A stretch of DNA of 64,000 nt from Spiroplasma chinense (GTDB taxonomy: Bacteria; Bacillota_I; Bacilli_A; Mycoplasmatales; Mycoplasmataceae): positions 868,001 to 932,000 of the forward strand of contig NZ_CP043026.1 of the NCBI RefSeq assembly GCF_008086545.1, in the 5' to 3' direction. Below are positions 10,260 to 23,124 of this stretch, piece after piece (within the stretch, counting starts at the first letter, position 1; each line of letters starts with the position of its first letter). Made by a program: the position numbers and the translations under genes. The notes beneath the pieces are model-generated. The model was given only the letters and a program-made list of their open reading frames with translations. It was not told where the DNA came from and ran no database searches.

Positions 10260-12750
10260 TTAACTCTCTCCTTTTTGTTAATTCTTTTTTATATAACTTG
10301 TTATCAAATTTAAATTCTTTTTTATCAATATTTCCAAAGAATATTTCAAGTGAATTTAAATCATTATAGAAGTCATTTTTGTATTCAGAAATCTGATTAA
10401 ATTTCAATGTATTTGTTAATTGATCTACTTTATTTTCAAGTTCTAATAAACAATTGTTTCTTATCTCTTCTAAAATAACTTTTTGTTTATCTAACCCATC
10501 AACTATTTCTTGTTTTCTTGTAATTAAAGGTTGCTTTTTGTCATTTAAATTAAAATTATTATATTGTTCAGCTAAAACTTTATATTCTTCTTTATTTTTA
10601 TTTCTTAAAGCTTTTTTATATAAAGAATCTTTAATTTTTTCTTCTTTTTCATTTAGTTTTTCAATTTTAATACTTATTTTTTGGAACTTAACAAATTCTT
10701 TTTCATATTCAATAAATTTATTTTGATTTGTTTTTAATAATTCCAAATCTTTTGCAAACATAGTTTTTAATTCATCATTTGATTTTTTAATATTGTTTTT
10801 TGAAAGTTTTGAATATTTTCAAGCAATTTTTTTGATAGTTTTTTTAACTCCATTGTATTCGGTAACTCTATCAACATCAAAGAAGTATGTTAATGAGAAT
10901 GAAATCCCAAAAGTTACTGCAAGTCCAATAACAGCTCAAAGAATAAAGATTGGTTTCGGTCCAATACTTAATAATGTAACTATCCCCATTGTAAAGTAAC
11001 CTTTAACATCTACAAAAGCTCCAGTGTTTGCAGCTACAAGTACTCCAGCAGCTGATGCAATACATCCAAATATAAATGGTTTTAATCTCGGTAAAGTAAT
11101 ACCATAAATTATAGGTTCAGTTATACCAAAGATTCCAGCTGGCAATGAAGCATATGCAACTTGTTTTAATCTTGAGTCTTTTGTTTTTGCAGCAACACCA
11201 AGTGAAGCTGCAACTTGACCTCAAGGAGCAAATAAAACTCCTAAGTAAATTACACTATATCCTAAAGTAATTGCAGCTGGTTGCATAGCAACAACTACAG
11301 CTACATGAGATCCAGTTAATACAAGAATTTGTCATAAGAAAGCAAATATAGCTACTCCAATACCTACTGGTAATTTTTCAAATGCCAAGAATGTTCTTGC
11401 CATAACCTCTTCTAATAATCCAAAAATTGGACCCACAGCAAATAATGTTATAAGTATTGTAAATAAGTAACATAATGTGTGTCTAAATACAACATCAATA
11501 CTTGATGGCATTCATGTTTTAACTCATTTATCAAGATAGAAGTAAATAAATCCAGCTATGATAAACGGTAACATAGAATCTACATAGTTTTTTGCAGAAA
11601 TACTTGTATTTCCCACTTTAAATAATTCTCATCCATTTACTCCATCAAATACAAACAATGGTGTAATTAATGTAAATCCTATAAATATAGCCATTACAGT
11701 ATTTCCTTTTAGATATCTTACAGTAGTATAAATAAATATAATTCCAATTAAGTTTAAACCTACTTTTGAAAGAATATACAATACACCACTCATAACATCT
11801 AATTCTAAAACATTACCACTTTCTGGTAGTCCTTTTACAGCACCAGTTAATAGTAAAATATTATATAAAGCACCAATTAAACCTATAGTCATTAAAACTG
11901 GAATAGTTGGCATCATTATCCCTGTTATTGTAGGCATAATTTTTTTATATCATTTTTGTTTATTTTCAACTTTAATTGATCTGTCAACGTTGTCATAAAC
12001 CATTTGGAACTCTTCTTTAAGCTTAACAACTGTTCCTCCAATGATTATTTGTAACTCGTTTCCATTTCAATTAATTCCTTTTACAATGTCAATTTTTTTG
12101 ATTTTTTCAATTTCAACTTTTTTTGGATCTTTTACAACTATTCTAAGTCTTGTCATACAGTTATAGAAATCGTTTATATTTTCTTTTGATCCAACACTTT
12201 TAAAAATAGTTTTAGAAGCTCTTAAAAATTGATTTTCTTGTTTAATTAATTCAATCATTTCATTATTTGTTTCAACAGCTTTATCAAATGTAATTTCAGC
12301 TATTAAATCACCATGTTTAACTTCTCCTTTTTTTAATAATTCAAAGTTAAAGTTTTCAAATTGATTAACTTCAAAAACTACTGCTGTATCTGTTTTTATA
12401 TTCTTTTTCTCAATAGTTAATAAATCTGCACTAACCAAAATTTGTTCTTTACCTACAGATTCTTGTAATTTAGTTTTAACTTCAAAAGGTTCTCCTTTTA
12501 AAGTTACTGTATCTAATCCAATATGCATTAGACCTACACAATTAGTTTTTTCATCTTTCAATGCTATTGCGTGTTTTGTGTCAAAAATCATTTCTACATT
12601 TGCTTTTTCAAAAAAGCTGTAAAAATCATTTGATTTTGGTTTAACTAAAAAACCATCACCTAGCATTTTATTAGAAAAAACTTCATCACTCATGTTTTCG
12701 ATAGCATCAACAAAACCATCGACTGGTGAATATATCTTTATTTTTTCCAT
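10252..12750 (-). CDS. PTS beta-glucoside-type EIIABC with long C-terminal extension
   Basis: 832-residue glucose-superfamily permease in the order IIA-IIB-IIC. In IIA the phosphorylated His76 lies in GLMHIGLDTV, with the second His60 in TKHA. IIB has Cys198 in YNCMTRLRI. IIC spans about 270-650 with multiple membrane helices and GITEPIIYG. About 160 extra residues follow the last helix, highly charged and coiled-coil-like (from about residue 660), which standard permeases lack. AGGAGG precedes ATG 12750. It overlaps the GH1 gene by 8 nt and is adjacent to an RpiR regulator. It carries the only glucose-type IIA domain seen in this window and may donate phosphate to the IIBC permeases at 34007 and 44187. 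Confidence 0.9.
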
Positions 12751-12815
12751 ATTAATCCTCCTATAGGTTTAAGGATAGATTAAATATAAAAAATTGCTAT
12801 ATTGCCTTTAAATAC

Positions 12816-12848
12816 AATAAAAACTTTCTAATTTAGAAAGTTTTTATT
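12816..12848 (-). terminator. Terminator after the RpiR gene
   Basis: AATAAAAACTTTCTAA (12816-12831) pairs perfectly with 12833-12848. The RpiR stop codon (12833-12835) lies within it. It separates the helicase/RpiR transcription unit from the IIABC operon promoter. Confidence 0.7.
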
Positions 12849-13588
12849 TTATATGTAACACTTACAAATAAATATTCAAGAAAGATTCTTCTTATTTTAA
12901 AACTAGAATAAATAGAGTATGATTTTAAAATTAGTTTATCTGCAAAATCACTGATTTTATGTTCTTGACTTCTACTACTAATTATAAATCCATTCTTTTT
13001 AAGAACTTCCTTGTTTAGAGAGTTATAGTTTTCTACTAGAAAACTATTATCTTGACCAGACATTGCAACCAAGACTACAAATTCTTCTAAATTCTTAGAA
13101 AAAATTATATGAAATAAACTCTTGTTTTTTACGTAATAAACTTCCATTCCCAGTTCTATTAAACATTCATAAAAGAATTCACAACAATCCTCAAGTTGAT
13201 AACTAGGTAAAATTATAACTTTTTTCTTTTCATTTATGGCTTTTGCTAAATTTGTTAAAAATTGTGTTTCAACATTAATATAATTATTAAATATTTTTAT
13301 TTGTTCAAATAACATATTAGTTTCAACAGATTCTGAACTTGGTTGAATGTAATATTTTTTATATTCATTTTTAAGAGAATAATAAAACTCTTTTCATCCA
13401 CTATATCCCAGTTGTTTTGCAAATTTTGTTATTACACTCTCACTGACAAAGCATTCTTTTGACAACTCTGTTTGAGTTTTAAAAATACCATGATCATAAT
13501 CCTTCAAAATTACTGACGCTATAATTTTTGAAGTTGTTTCACTGTTTTGTGAGGCAAGATTACTTAAAACTTCTCTTATACTTTTCAT
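12833..13588 (-). CDS. RpiR/MurR-family transcriptional regulator
   Basis: 251 residues. The N-terminal HTH_6 domain (about 10-75) has TQTELSKECFVSESVITKFAKQLGYSGWKEF, the standard RpiR recognition helix region. The C-terminal half is a degenerate SIS sugar-phosphate-binding fold (VIILPSY..., VLVAMSGQDNS). The start is ATG 13588, 6 nt after AAAGGTG. It lies immediately before the beta-glucoside operon and probably controls it by sensing a phosphosugar. It starts only 17 nt after the 617-residue gene, so it may also be transcribed from the helicase promoter. Confidence 0.88.
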
Positions 13589-13605
13589 ACTCATCACCTT
13601 TGCGT

Positions 13606-15459
13606 CTATTTTCTTTTTAACTTCAACTCTAAACTTTTATTTTTAATTTCTAGGATTTTATCTTTATCTGTTGGTGAAATTTTATTTGAGTTATGAATAA
13701 ATTTAGAAGCTGCTCTATAAAGATCTATAACTTCTTTTAAGTTATCACCATAATAATGTTCTTCTAAAGTATCTTTGAAAGAACCTTTTTTGTTATAATT
13801 CTTATCAATATCTTTTGCTCACTGTTCAAGTCTTGTTCTACTTTCTGTAATAATTCCAATTAACTCTTCTTTAGAAATATCACTTAAGTCTTTAATTTTT
13901 TCTAAAACTTTAGTTTTAAACTCTACAATTCTTGAATCTTTAATTTTTAAGATAACTAGTTTATTGTAAAGATCATCTAATTCTTTTTTATCAACGTTGT
14001 TATCATTTATTAAAGTTAAATACTTATCTTTAACTTCTAATAATTCAAATAACAATTCTTCATCAAATCATGATTCAAAGATTCTATCATTTTCATATTG
14101 TCATTCAAAGTTTTTATAATAGTCTTCAATCAATATTTCTTTGTTAAGTATTAATAATTCTTTAATATGTTCAATACTTGCAAAGTTGTTTTCTTTCATG
14201 ATTTCAAAAACAATTCTTGCATCCAATCTATTTACTAAATATTTTAAGTTATCAAAAGTTACTAACTGTTTGTAATCTAAAATGTTTTCAGTTATAAATT
14301 GTTCAGTGTTGTATTTCCCTAAATTATTTAGAACAAACTTAAATACAGTTTCTTTTTGTTCTTTTGAATTTGATTCAAATAAATGATCCAAGAACATTGA
14401 ATAGTCTACCACTCCATTGGTATAGAATGAATGGAATAACTCTTCTATGTGATTTTCAAATTTAATTTCTTTTAATCCAAAAGTATCTACTAAAATTTCA
14501 TCAGTTAATAATTTAAGTTTTATTTTAGATTTCTTAACTGCATAATATTTATTTTCAAACAAAATAACCATTTCATTATTTCAGTTCTCTGGAATAATTT
14601 GGTTTTCTTCCACTACTTTTTTTATCTCATTATGTTTATCAAACATAATAGAAACTTTTTCATTTGTATTCCATTCTTGTTCAATTAAATTTGAAACATC
14701 TAATGAATTTTTAATTGAGTTAACTATTGCTTCTTGCAATTGATTTTCAAAAAATCAATTAGATATAAGTTTTGCATTTTCATTTTTCATTAAAATTTCA
14801 TTATTTTCAATTTCAAATTCTAACTCTTCTGATAGGAAACCTTTTTTATAAGTATCAAAATTATTTTGTAAATCAAATAATTCTAATGAACTATCATTAG
14901 CATAATTTGTTTCTATAAAATTATTTGCTAGCTCTTTTCTGTTTTCAATTTTTGAAATATATTTTTCATTAAAACTATTTTTTGTTTCTTCAAATTCATC
15001 CAATGAACAATTAATTTTTCATTCTAAAGAATCTACTAAAGGAACAATAAAATTAAATCTTTTTTTCTTTTCTTGTTCATTTACTGATTTAAAAATATTT
15101 TGTTTAAAATTATTTTCTATATAATTATTAACTTGTAGATCAAAGAAATTTAAATTATAAATTTGTTCTAAATCATTTTTATCAAACTCTTTGTTTGTAA
15201 AAATGATTTCATTTGTAAATATATATAAAATACTTTTTTCAATTAAAGCTAAACTAGACTCTCTTAAATTTAAAATAGTTTTTATTGCATCTTTAAATGA
15301 ACTTGAACCATTTACCCTTTCAGAAAAAGTGTTCTTGTTAATTACAACAGCAATTAATATAGAAGATATTTCGTCAATCTCTTCAAAATATTTATAAGAT
15401 GCAACTACATCAAATTTTATACTTGGTAATTTTAAATTTACAATTATTTTACTTCTCAT
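13606..15459 (-). CDS. Uncharacterised 617-residue protein coupled to the helicase
   Basis: 617 residues with no recognised family. It is acidic, Asn/Glu/Lys-rich and mostly helical. The first 100 residues look like alpha/beta (KIIVNLKLPSIKFDVVASYKYF..., ISSILIAVVINKN). No signal peptide, membrane helix or catalytic motif was seen. Its ATG lies 16 nt inside the upstream helicase gene, with AGGAG 10 nt before it, which implies translational coupling and joint function. A substrate adaptor or nuclease-like partner of the helicase is conceivable but not shown. Confidence 0.75.
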
Positions 15460-18400
15460 AATTTAAATACTCCTAATTGACTTTCTATTTTCTTATACCA
15501 TATTTCAAATGGTGAAATAATTTCTTCACCGTTTCTTGTATCAAGAACACTTTTTACTTCTTCATTTAAATGATTTTCAAAAGCCCCTACTAATATTAAT
15601 TTATTTTTAGCTCTTGAAATTGCTACGTTTAATCTTTCGATTTTTTTATAGTGACTTAAATCTCTAGATTCATCTTTTAAGAATTCTTTATTTGAATCTA
15701 AATTTCTTTTAGCTCTAACTGTATCTACAATTATTATTTCTTTTTCTCTTCCTTGGAAATTATCTACAGTATCAATTTTTACTGTTTTTCATTTGTCATC
15801 AAATGTATTTTCAATATTTAAATATTGTTGAATTACATTTGCTTGACTTCTTGTCATTGCAATAATTCCTATTTCTTCTGGTTTTAAATTTGGATTATTT
15901 TTAATTAGGTTTTTTAAAATTTTAAGAACAGCATATGCATTATATTCATTAAACCTAGAATTTGAAATAATCTCTCTTGAACTATCAATAAACATTTTTT
16001 GATCAAAACTTGTTTGTTGACCATCACAAATTACTTGATTTGTCTTTTTAACATAATCATAAAACATGCCATCCATCATTGAAGTGTCAACAATATTTAC
16101 AGGATAATCACTATTGAAACCAAAATCTAAAATAACTTTTTTAAATTTTGATGAATCAAAATCTTGAGGACATTCAAGTTTTTCATTATCACAATAAGAT
16201 ATGTTTACCAATTCTCTAATTTCATTTACAAATCTATATGAATCTGTCAAAGCTGTGTAACTTGTGTTAATTGAATTCGGAGAAACATTTATTTCAAGTG
16301 CGTGCTTTTTAAAGAAAGGAACATTTAGATCATCAATAAATTTTTGATTTATATAATATTCAACAACATAACTTGGTATAGTGTTGTCACTTTTGTGTCT
16401 TAGAACATAATCTATAAATTCTTTTGTGATTCCTTTATCGTTATCTTTAATTTTTTCAAGTTCTGCATGAGGAGGCAATTGTCTGTAATCACCAGCTAAC
16501 ATAACTTTGTTTGCAAGTAACATTGTATTTATTATTTCTAAGGTTGTTGATTTTGAAACTTCATCAACTATTTCAAAATAAATTGGGTACTCAATAAATA
16601 ATTGTTTTGAAATATCTCCATATCTTATTTCTTGACTTGCAGAAGTTGTAAGACCAATTACATTTATTAATTCTTTTTTTAAAGCTATATTTGCAAAATT
16701 TATATCAATATCTGAATATTCATAATTTTTTTTAAAATTTAATTTTAAATTTTTAAACATTTCAACTTCATTGCTAGAAGTAAAATTAAATTTTGCTTTT
16801 AAAGATTTAAAGTCTACAATATTGTTGTTATCACTTAAACTTGAAATGATTCTTTTGATTTTATTATCAAACTCATTTTCCATTTTGTCTTGATAATTAA
16901 TAAACGCTCTTTCAAATTTACTCATTAAAAATTCTTCTTGTTCCTCTTTTGAAAAAGCTACAGCTTTTTTCATAAACGAATCCAGAGACTCACCAGTTAA
17001 ATAAAAATATTTTTCTTGAACTAATTTATCTTTTAAATTTTCTTTTTTAATGAAGTTTTTAAACATCAATTCATCAATTTCTACGTCGTTTAACTCCTCT
17101 AACTCATTAAATAATGAAAGTATTTCACTTTTATCATCAACTTCAGGACATAAGTTTTCAAATATTGCTGATACAAAATGTTTATACATTGTTGTGTTAT
17201 CAAAAATATTATTCCCATTTTCATTTTCTTTTTTTATGGTTTTGTAAAAAATCATATTAGGATTATCTTTTGTTAGTTCTTTTAATCTATCAAAAGCATT
17301 ATTAATAGCTTCGTTTGTTGACGAAGTTATTAATACATTTTTTTCATCATTATTTACAACGTGATCAATTACAGCACAAATCGTTTGAGTCTTTCCAGTT
17401 CCTGGTGGACCTTGAAGGTACGAAATCGAAGAACTACCTAATGCTTTTTGTGCTGCAAGTTTTTGTTTTGCATTTAACTTAATAGTTGATTTTAATTCAA
17501 TATTTGAATTTGTAATACTATTTGGGTTTTCAATTGCTAAACTCAAATATGGATTTTTATAATTTCCAGCGGCAAAATTTGACATAGCAGCTGCATATCT
17601 GTTGTATTTAATTGAAAGTCCTTTATCAAAACTACTTGCATTTCAACCTTTATCTTTTAACATTGTTAAATTAAATGGTTCAAAAACTACAGCTTTTCTA
17701 TCAGAACGTAATGACTTTAATTTTACTTCAAAAAATATTTTGTCTTTTGCTTTATCTTTTATTTCTTTTAAATTTTCGATTTTATTTTTTAAGTTTTTGA
17801 TATTACTTTCTAATTTAGATATTTCCTTATTTAGTAAAACTAATTTTTGAGCAAATTCTTTTATTTCTTTTATCAAAGAAGTTTGTTTAGATTCTATATT
17901 TTCTTGATCATCATTTTCAACTTTATCAAATAAAGAATTTAATTCATTCTGTTTTTTATTATAGTTATTTTCTAACTCTTCTTTTTCAGAAGTTTTATTA
18001 TAAACTAAACCACTTTCAATATTTATTGAAGTTTCACAATTAAAAACTTCTTCATCAATTAAATTATCTATTTTTATAAGTTTATTTTTTTCGCTTTGTA
18101 CTTCAAAATCCACTTTTATATCAACATCGGTTTTATCATAAGAATAAATTACTGTATGTTTTTTTGGTAACTGTTGGCTTGATTCTAACTCTAACAAGAA
18201 AATTAAATCTTTAACAGGGTCTTTGTCGATCTTAAGAGACTTATCTCCAAAATAATATAAGAAAAATTCATCACTTTTCTTTTCCTTATTATAGTTTCTA
18301 AAATCTATTGTAAATCTTTTTAACTGTCTAAGTTTTAATTTATCATTTTGACTTTGATCATTGAAAATGTTTGACAACATTTCCAAACCACTTAAAAATT

Positions 18401-18932
18401 GTAATGCTCCTTTTGTTGATGATTCTTGATTGGTTGTAACCAAGAATTTTCACATATCTGTATCAATTTTTTTAACCTTTAAATTTGAAGTTTTTTCTAA
18501 AGGTAAATCCATAAAATCAATTCTTTTAATAAAGAATTTATATTCATTATTTTTTAATAAAACTTCAAAATTTAATAAAACAGAGTTAGAGTTTTTAAAT
18601 TCTTTGCTAATTTCTTCATCAAATTTACAAACTAAAACAAGACTTTTGAATGCAATTGCATTTTTTTCAATACTACTATTATTTATAAAAAAATGCTCTA
18701 AATGGGTATTCAAAAGCTCGACAATTTGAGCTTTATTGATTAAATTAAATAAATAAGTTAAATCATTTGTCAAATTGTTATTATAATTAACTAAGTTTTG
18801 TTCTAATGTTTTAGCCAATAGTTCATTTAGTTTGATTTCATTCCCTAAAACACTTTTTCCTTGACTTGTAATAGCATTCCCAGTATCTACCGTGCTTTTT
18901 AAGTCAACAATAAAGTTTATTTCTTGTTTCAT
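15444..18932 (-). CDS. Superfamily 1 (Upf1/DNA2-like) helicase A
   Basis: About 1162 residues. A long N-terminal region with a coiled coil (roughly 270-400) precedes the helicase core. Q-motif-like KLNAKQKLAAQKAL is followed by Walker A GPPGTGKT (about 508-515). Walker B is DEVSKSTTLEI, motif III is LAGDYRQLPP, motif V is TVDNFQGREKEII and motif VI is LNVAISRAKNKLILVGAF. This is the AAA_11/AAA_12 Upf1-like arrangement: an ATP-dependent RNA or DNA helicase. Start 18932 is preferred; ATG 18962 is in frame but overlaps the likely promoter (TATACT at 18968-18973). It is paralogous to the upstream gene at 19019-22411. Confidence 0.88.
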
Positions 18933-19011
18933 AATAAATTCTCGATTCTTAAAAGCCTTCATTTTTAGTATATCAAATTTAAACCTTATATTTTAGCTTG
19001 CTTAAAAGAAA

Positions 19012-19032
19012 AAGCGCACTATAAGTGCACTT
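19012..19032 (-). terminator. Terminator between the two helicase genes
   Basis: AAGCGCAC (19012-19019) pairs with GTGCACTT (19025-19032) with one G-U. On the minus strand it is followed by CTTTTTC. It overlaps the stop codon of helicase B, so helicase A has its own promoter. Confidence 0.6.
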
Positions 19033-22000
19033 CTCAAGCATTTAAGACTCCATTTTTATCATTTACCATGTTATATCAGTTACTAAAAACAGGAATTATT
19101 TGTTTTGAGGTATCTGAAAAAATATTGTTTAATTCATCATCTAATAGATAATTTTGAAAGGCCCCAATTATAATCAATTTACTTTTTGCTCTAGAAACAG
19201 CTACATTTAGTCTTTCTAACTTGTTGTAAAATTCCATATTTCTTTTGGCTTTTTGTAAGCTTTTTTTATTATTGTAAAGATCTTTTGAAGCTCTAACCAT
19301 ATCAAAAATAACTATTTCTTTTGTTTTACCTTGGAAGTTATTTACAGTATCTACTTCAATTTGTGTAGAAAATTGCTTTAATTTTTCATCATTTTCTATT
19401 AATTGTCTAATTAATTTAACTTGAGATGAAGACATTGCAATAATTCCAATATCACTTGGATCTACTTTATTGTTTTTAACTATATTTTTCAACGATTTTA
19501 ATACTCAATAAGCATTAAATTCATTGAATCTACTTGGTGCATAATTGTATTTGTTTTTATCGATAAACATCATTTGATCAAAAGATGATTTATCTGCATT
19601 AATCCCTAAAGAAGTATTTTTCTTGTAAACATTCTCATAAAAATCATTGCAAAGATATGAAGTGTCTATTATATTGATTTTTTGTTCATAATCTTTATCT
19701 GCTTTTAAAATAATATTTTGGTATTTTTCATTTTCTTTATCATCAGCTAATTTCATTTTTTCATCATCTGCATAAATAGAGTTTACAAATTCTACAATTT
19801 CATTGTTGAATTTGTAATTTTTAGTTAATATGTTTAAACCACTTGTTTCTTTGCTTCCGTATTTTTTTATATCCATTACATTATTTTTAAATAATGAATA
19901 TTTTAAATCATTTACAAATTCTTGTTCTTTATAATATTCTTTCATTTCAGGGCTTAATTCAATTTTTCTACCATCAAATGAATCGTGTAAAAAGTCAAAG
20001 AAAGCTTTAATAACATTATCATTTTTACCATCATACTTTTCAATATCTCCAAATGGAGCAAGTTGCATATAATCTCCTGCAAATAAAATTTTCTTTGAAA
20101 ATCTTACAAAGTCTAAGATTTCAAATATAGAACTTTTTGATACATCATCAAATGCAGTTAAATCAATTGGATAATTTACAAATAAATCAAATGTTTTTTT
20201 ATTAAGTTCTATTGTTTTTGATTCAGAATTTGTTACACCAATTAGATTGATTAATTTTTTTTCAATTAATATATCAAAAAAATGTTCACTATTTGAATGA
20301 CCGTTGTTTTTATTATTGAATCTATTTCTTATTTCATCAAACATGTTTGAATTTTTATTATCTTTATTTGTATTGGTTAATTGTTCAAAAGTTTCTGCTT
20401 GACCTTTTGAATTTTTAATAATTGATTTCATGTTATTAATATCTTCAATTAAAAATTTATTTTGTAATTTTTTATAAGTTGATTGTATTTTCATATTTAC
20501 CATATCTTTAATTTCAGATTCATCATCTGAATTTATTTTTTCTAAAAAATCTTTTAACCTATATCCTGTTAGATAAAAATAATTATCAATGATATCTTTT
20601 TCTAAAATTTGTTCATAAGAAAAATTTGTTATAAAAAATAATTCATTTAATTCTAAATTACTAAAATTATTTTTTAGATCAGATAAAATTTCACAACTTG
20701 CAATTTCTTCTTCGCTGCTTGGTGATACATTTTCTAACATTGCATTTACAAATCTTTTGTAAAGATTTTTTTCGTTAAATTTATTTTTCTTACCTTTTAA
20801 TAAGAAAAATAAATTAGGATTATTTTTTTGTACATTATTTATTCTTTCAAAAACTTCAATTAAAGATTTTTTTTCAGTAGAAGTAATTAAAAAAGTTTTA
20901 TTTTCATATGCAACTATATGTTCACCAACCGCACTAACTACTTGAGTTTTTCCAGTACCAGAACCACCTTGAACATAAGTTGCAAGATTATTTCCTATAG
21001 CTTTTCTAGCGGCTTCTTTTTGTTCTTCATTTAATTTAAAACTTGTGTGCAATTCAGATTTCACACTTAACAAAGCACTTGGTTTTTCTAATAAAAAACT
21101 AATGTATGGATTTTTATAAAATCCTAATAGCGTTCTTTTAAGATTTAATAAATAATTATCAAATTTATCAAAAATAATTTTGTTATTGTGTTCAAATTTA
21201 AAAGTTGAATTTTCAAATTCTAAAAAGTCAGGATTAAATTTTTCAAATTCTATTTTTGAATTTCTAACATTTCTTAAATTAACAACATGTAATTTATTTT
21301 GATGAATTTTATTTAACATAACTTCTAATTGTGTAAAATTATTTTTTAATCAGTTAAAATTATTTTCAATTGTTTTAATATAAAGATTTAAATTTTGTTT
21401 CATAACTTTATATTTTTCACTTAACTTTGAATCATCTAAATTTATTTTTTTATATAAGTCAGATGCAACTAACCTATTATACTCTTCACTTAAATCCATA
21501 AGTTTTGAATAAATTCGTATAACTTCATTTTCTAATTTTAAAATTGTTGATGAAGGTTCATTTTTTATTTTTTCTAAAATAAATTCAGCTTCATAATTAA
21601 AAATATTTTCTGAAAACTTAACAGGCATTTTAAAAAGATATGCCTTTTCTCTGTTATCGTTATTAATAAGAAATTTAATTAATCTTTTTTCATTTGGTTT
21701 TAAAGTAATATTGTGATCTTCAAAAAAATAACCCTCAACATCTTCGAAGTTTAAATGTTTTGCAAAAGATTTAAAGTGTTCTAAAAATTGTAATAGATAA
21801 AAAAACTTAGATACTTTTTTATTTGAGTTTGGTCCAAATGTATTTACAAAATCTTTTTGATAAACTTCTAATAATTCGGTATTATTTGCAATTTCTTTTG
21901 GTTTGTAATATGAGAATTGTAAACTTGAGTTTTTACTATCAAATTTTATAACTTCTTCTTCTGGAAGAAGTTCAAGAAAATTATCAAAAAAATTAATTGT

Positions 22001-22411
22001 TCTTACCATTAGTAAAAACTCTTTTGCATAATCCAAAATACTTAAATACACAACAATAGATTTAACATTATTAAATTTTTTTTGATTTTCTTCATCTAAT
22101 CTACAAATTAAAGCATGTGAGTATTTAATTGTATTTGAATTAAATGAATATTTTGCACGTTTGTTTATTAAATCTAAATCCACAATTTCTAAGTTTTGAG
22201 AGTTTTTAAAAATATCAAAAATCATTTCTAATGATTCTTTAATATTTTCTTCTTTATAGTCTTTTACATAACTTTTAAATTTCAAACTAAATTTATCAAA
22301 CAAATTTTTATCTTCATAATCTTTAAATGAAAAAAAGTCATCAATAATTTGATCACCATTAGCTGCTCAACCATATAAAGGATCTATAAAAATTTTGTAA
22401 TTATTTTTCAT
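19019..22411 (-). CDS. Superfamily 1 (Upf1-like) helicase B, divergent paralogue
   Basis: 1130 residues, same architecture as the next gene: a long helical N-terminus, then a helicase core. Walker A is GGSGTGKT (482-489). Walker B is altered to DDVSKSSIFEI (Asp-Asp rather than Asp-Glu). Motif III is FAGDYMQLAP, motif V is TVNNFQGKTKEIVIFD and motif VI is VAVSRAKSKLIIIGAF. The DD change could weaken ATP hydrolysis, although other motifs are intact. ATG 22411 follows AGAGGG. It ends in its own terminator. The two helicases probably arose by tandem duplication and diverged strongly. Substrate unknown. Confidence 0.87.
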
Positions 22412-22551
22412 ATTTTATCCCTCTTTAATAACTTCTTTCAAGTGTTTATCTAATGATAGTATCTCAAATTTTTAACCACTTTTCCAATTCCTATTAAATT
22501 TGTATTTTTCTCCATATAAGGTTAAAATAACCTCGTCTAAGGGGGTAAAAT

Positions 22552-23073
22552 ATGGAAAGAAAATACATAGTATTTGGTATAGTAGGTTGTTCCTTACTAA
22601 TAGCATCATTATTTTTAAATTTGTTTGCAGACAAACAATTAGAATATTCATTTACTGATGCTTACATACCTTCAGTTGTCTTTTTTATATTTACAAAGTA
22701 CTTTTATGCGCTGCTTAGTTGACCAGTAATGGTAGGAGCAGTTCTTTCAATAGTTTTCTTATCACTACATCAAAAAAGAGATTTAGTGTATTCTGCTGGA
22801 ATATTTATTGTAATTATTACAAGTGTTGCTGCATTTATTCAAATTACAAATTTCATTTTGATGATGATGACAAATTCAGCTGCAAAAAATGGCGGAGTTA
22901 TAACTTATGTTTTAGCAACTATTTCAATATTAACAGCATTTAGTTCTTATGTTTTATTAGCAATTTGCGCTAAAGAAATTAAAGCAAACAATGGAGTTGT
23001 TGAAGGAAATAAAAGTAAAAGTGAAGATAACAATGAAATTGAAAAAATTGAGAATGTTCAAGAAAATTCTTAA
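22552..23073 (+). CDS. Small four-helix membrane protein, unknown function
   Basis: 173 residues with four predicted membrane helices (about 7-27, 40-70, 80-105, 112-137) and an acidic cytoplasmic tail (EGNKSKSEDNNEIEKIENV). No signal peptide cleavage site or catalytic motif was recognised. ATG 22552 is preceded by AAGGGGGT, a strong ribosome-binding site. It is divergent from helicase B across 140 bp and ends at a bidirectional terminator. Function cannot be assigned. Confidence 0.8.
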
Positions 23074-23082
23074 TTAGTTTTA

Positions 23083-23120
23083 AAAAAAATCTTAATTGAT
23101 AACTCAATTAAGATTTTTTT
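23083..23120. terminator. Bidirectional terminator
   Basis: A 17-bp perfect stem (23083-23099 with 23104-23120) is flanked by A and T runs, so it can stop transcripts from both the membrane-protein gene and the convergent gene at 23125. Confidence 0.8.
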
Positions 23121-23124
23121 ACTT

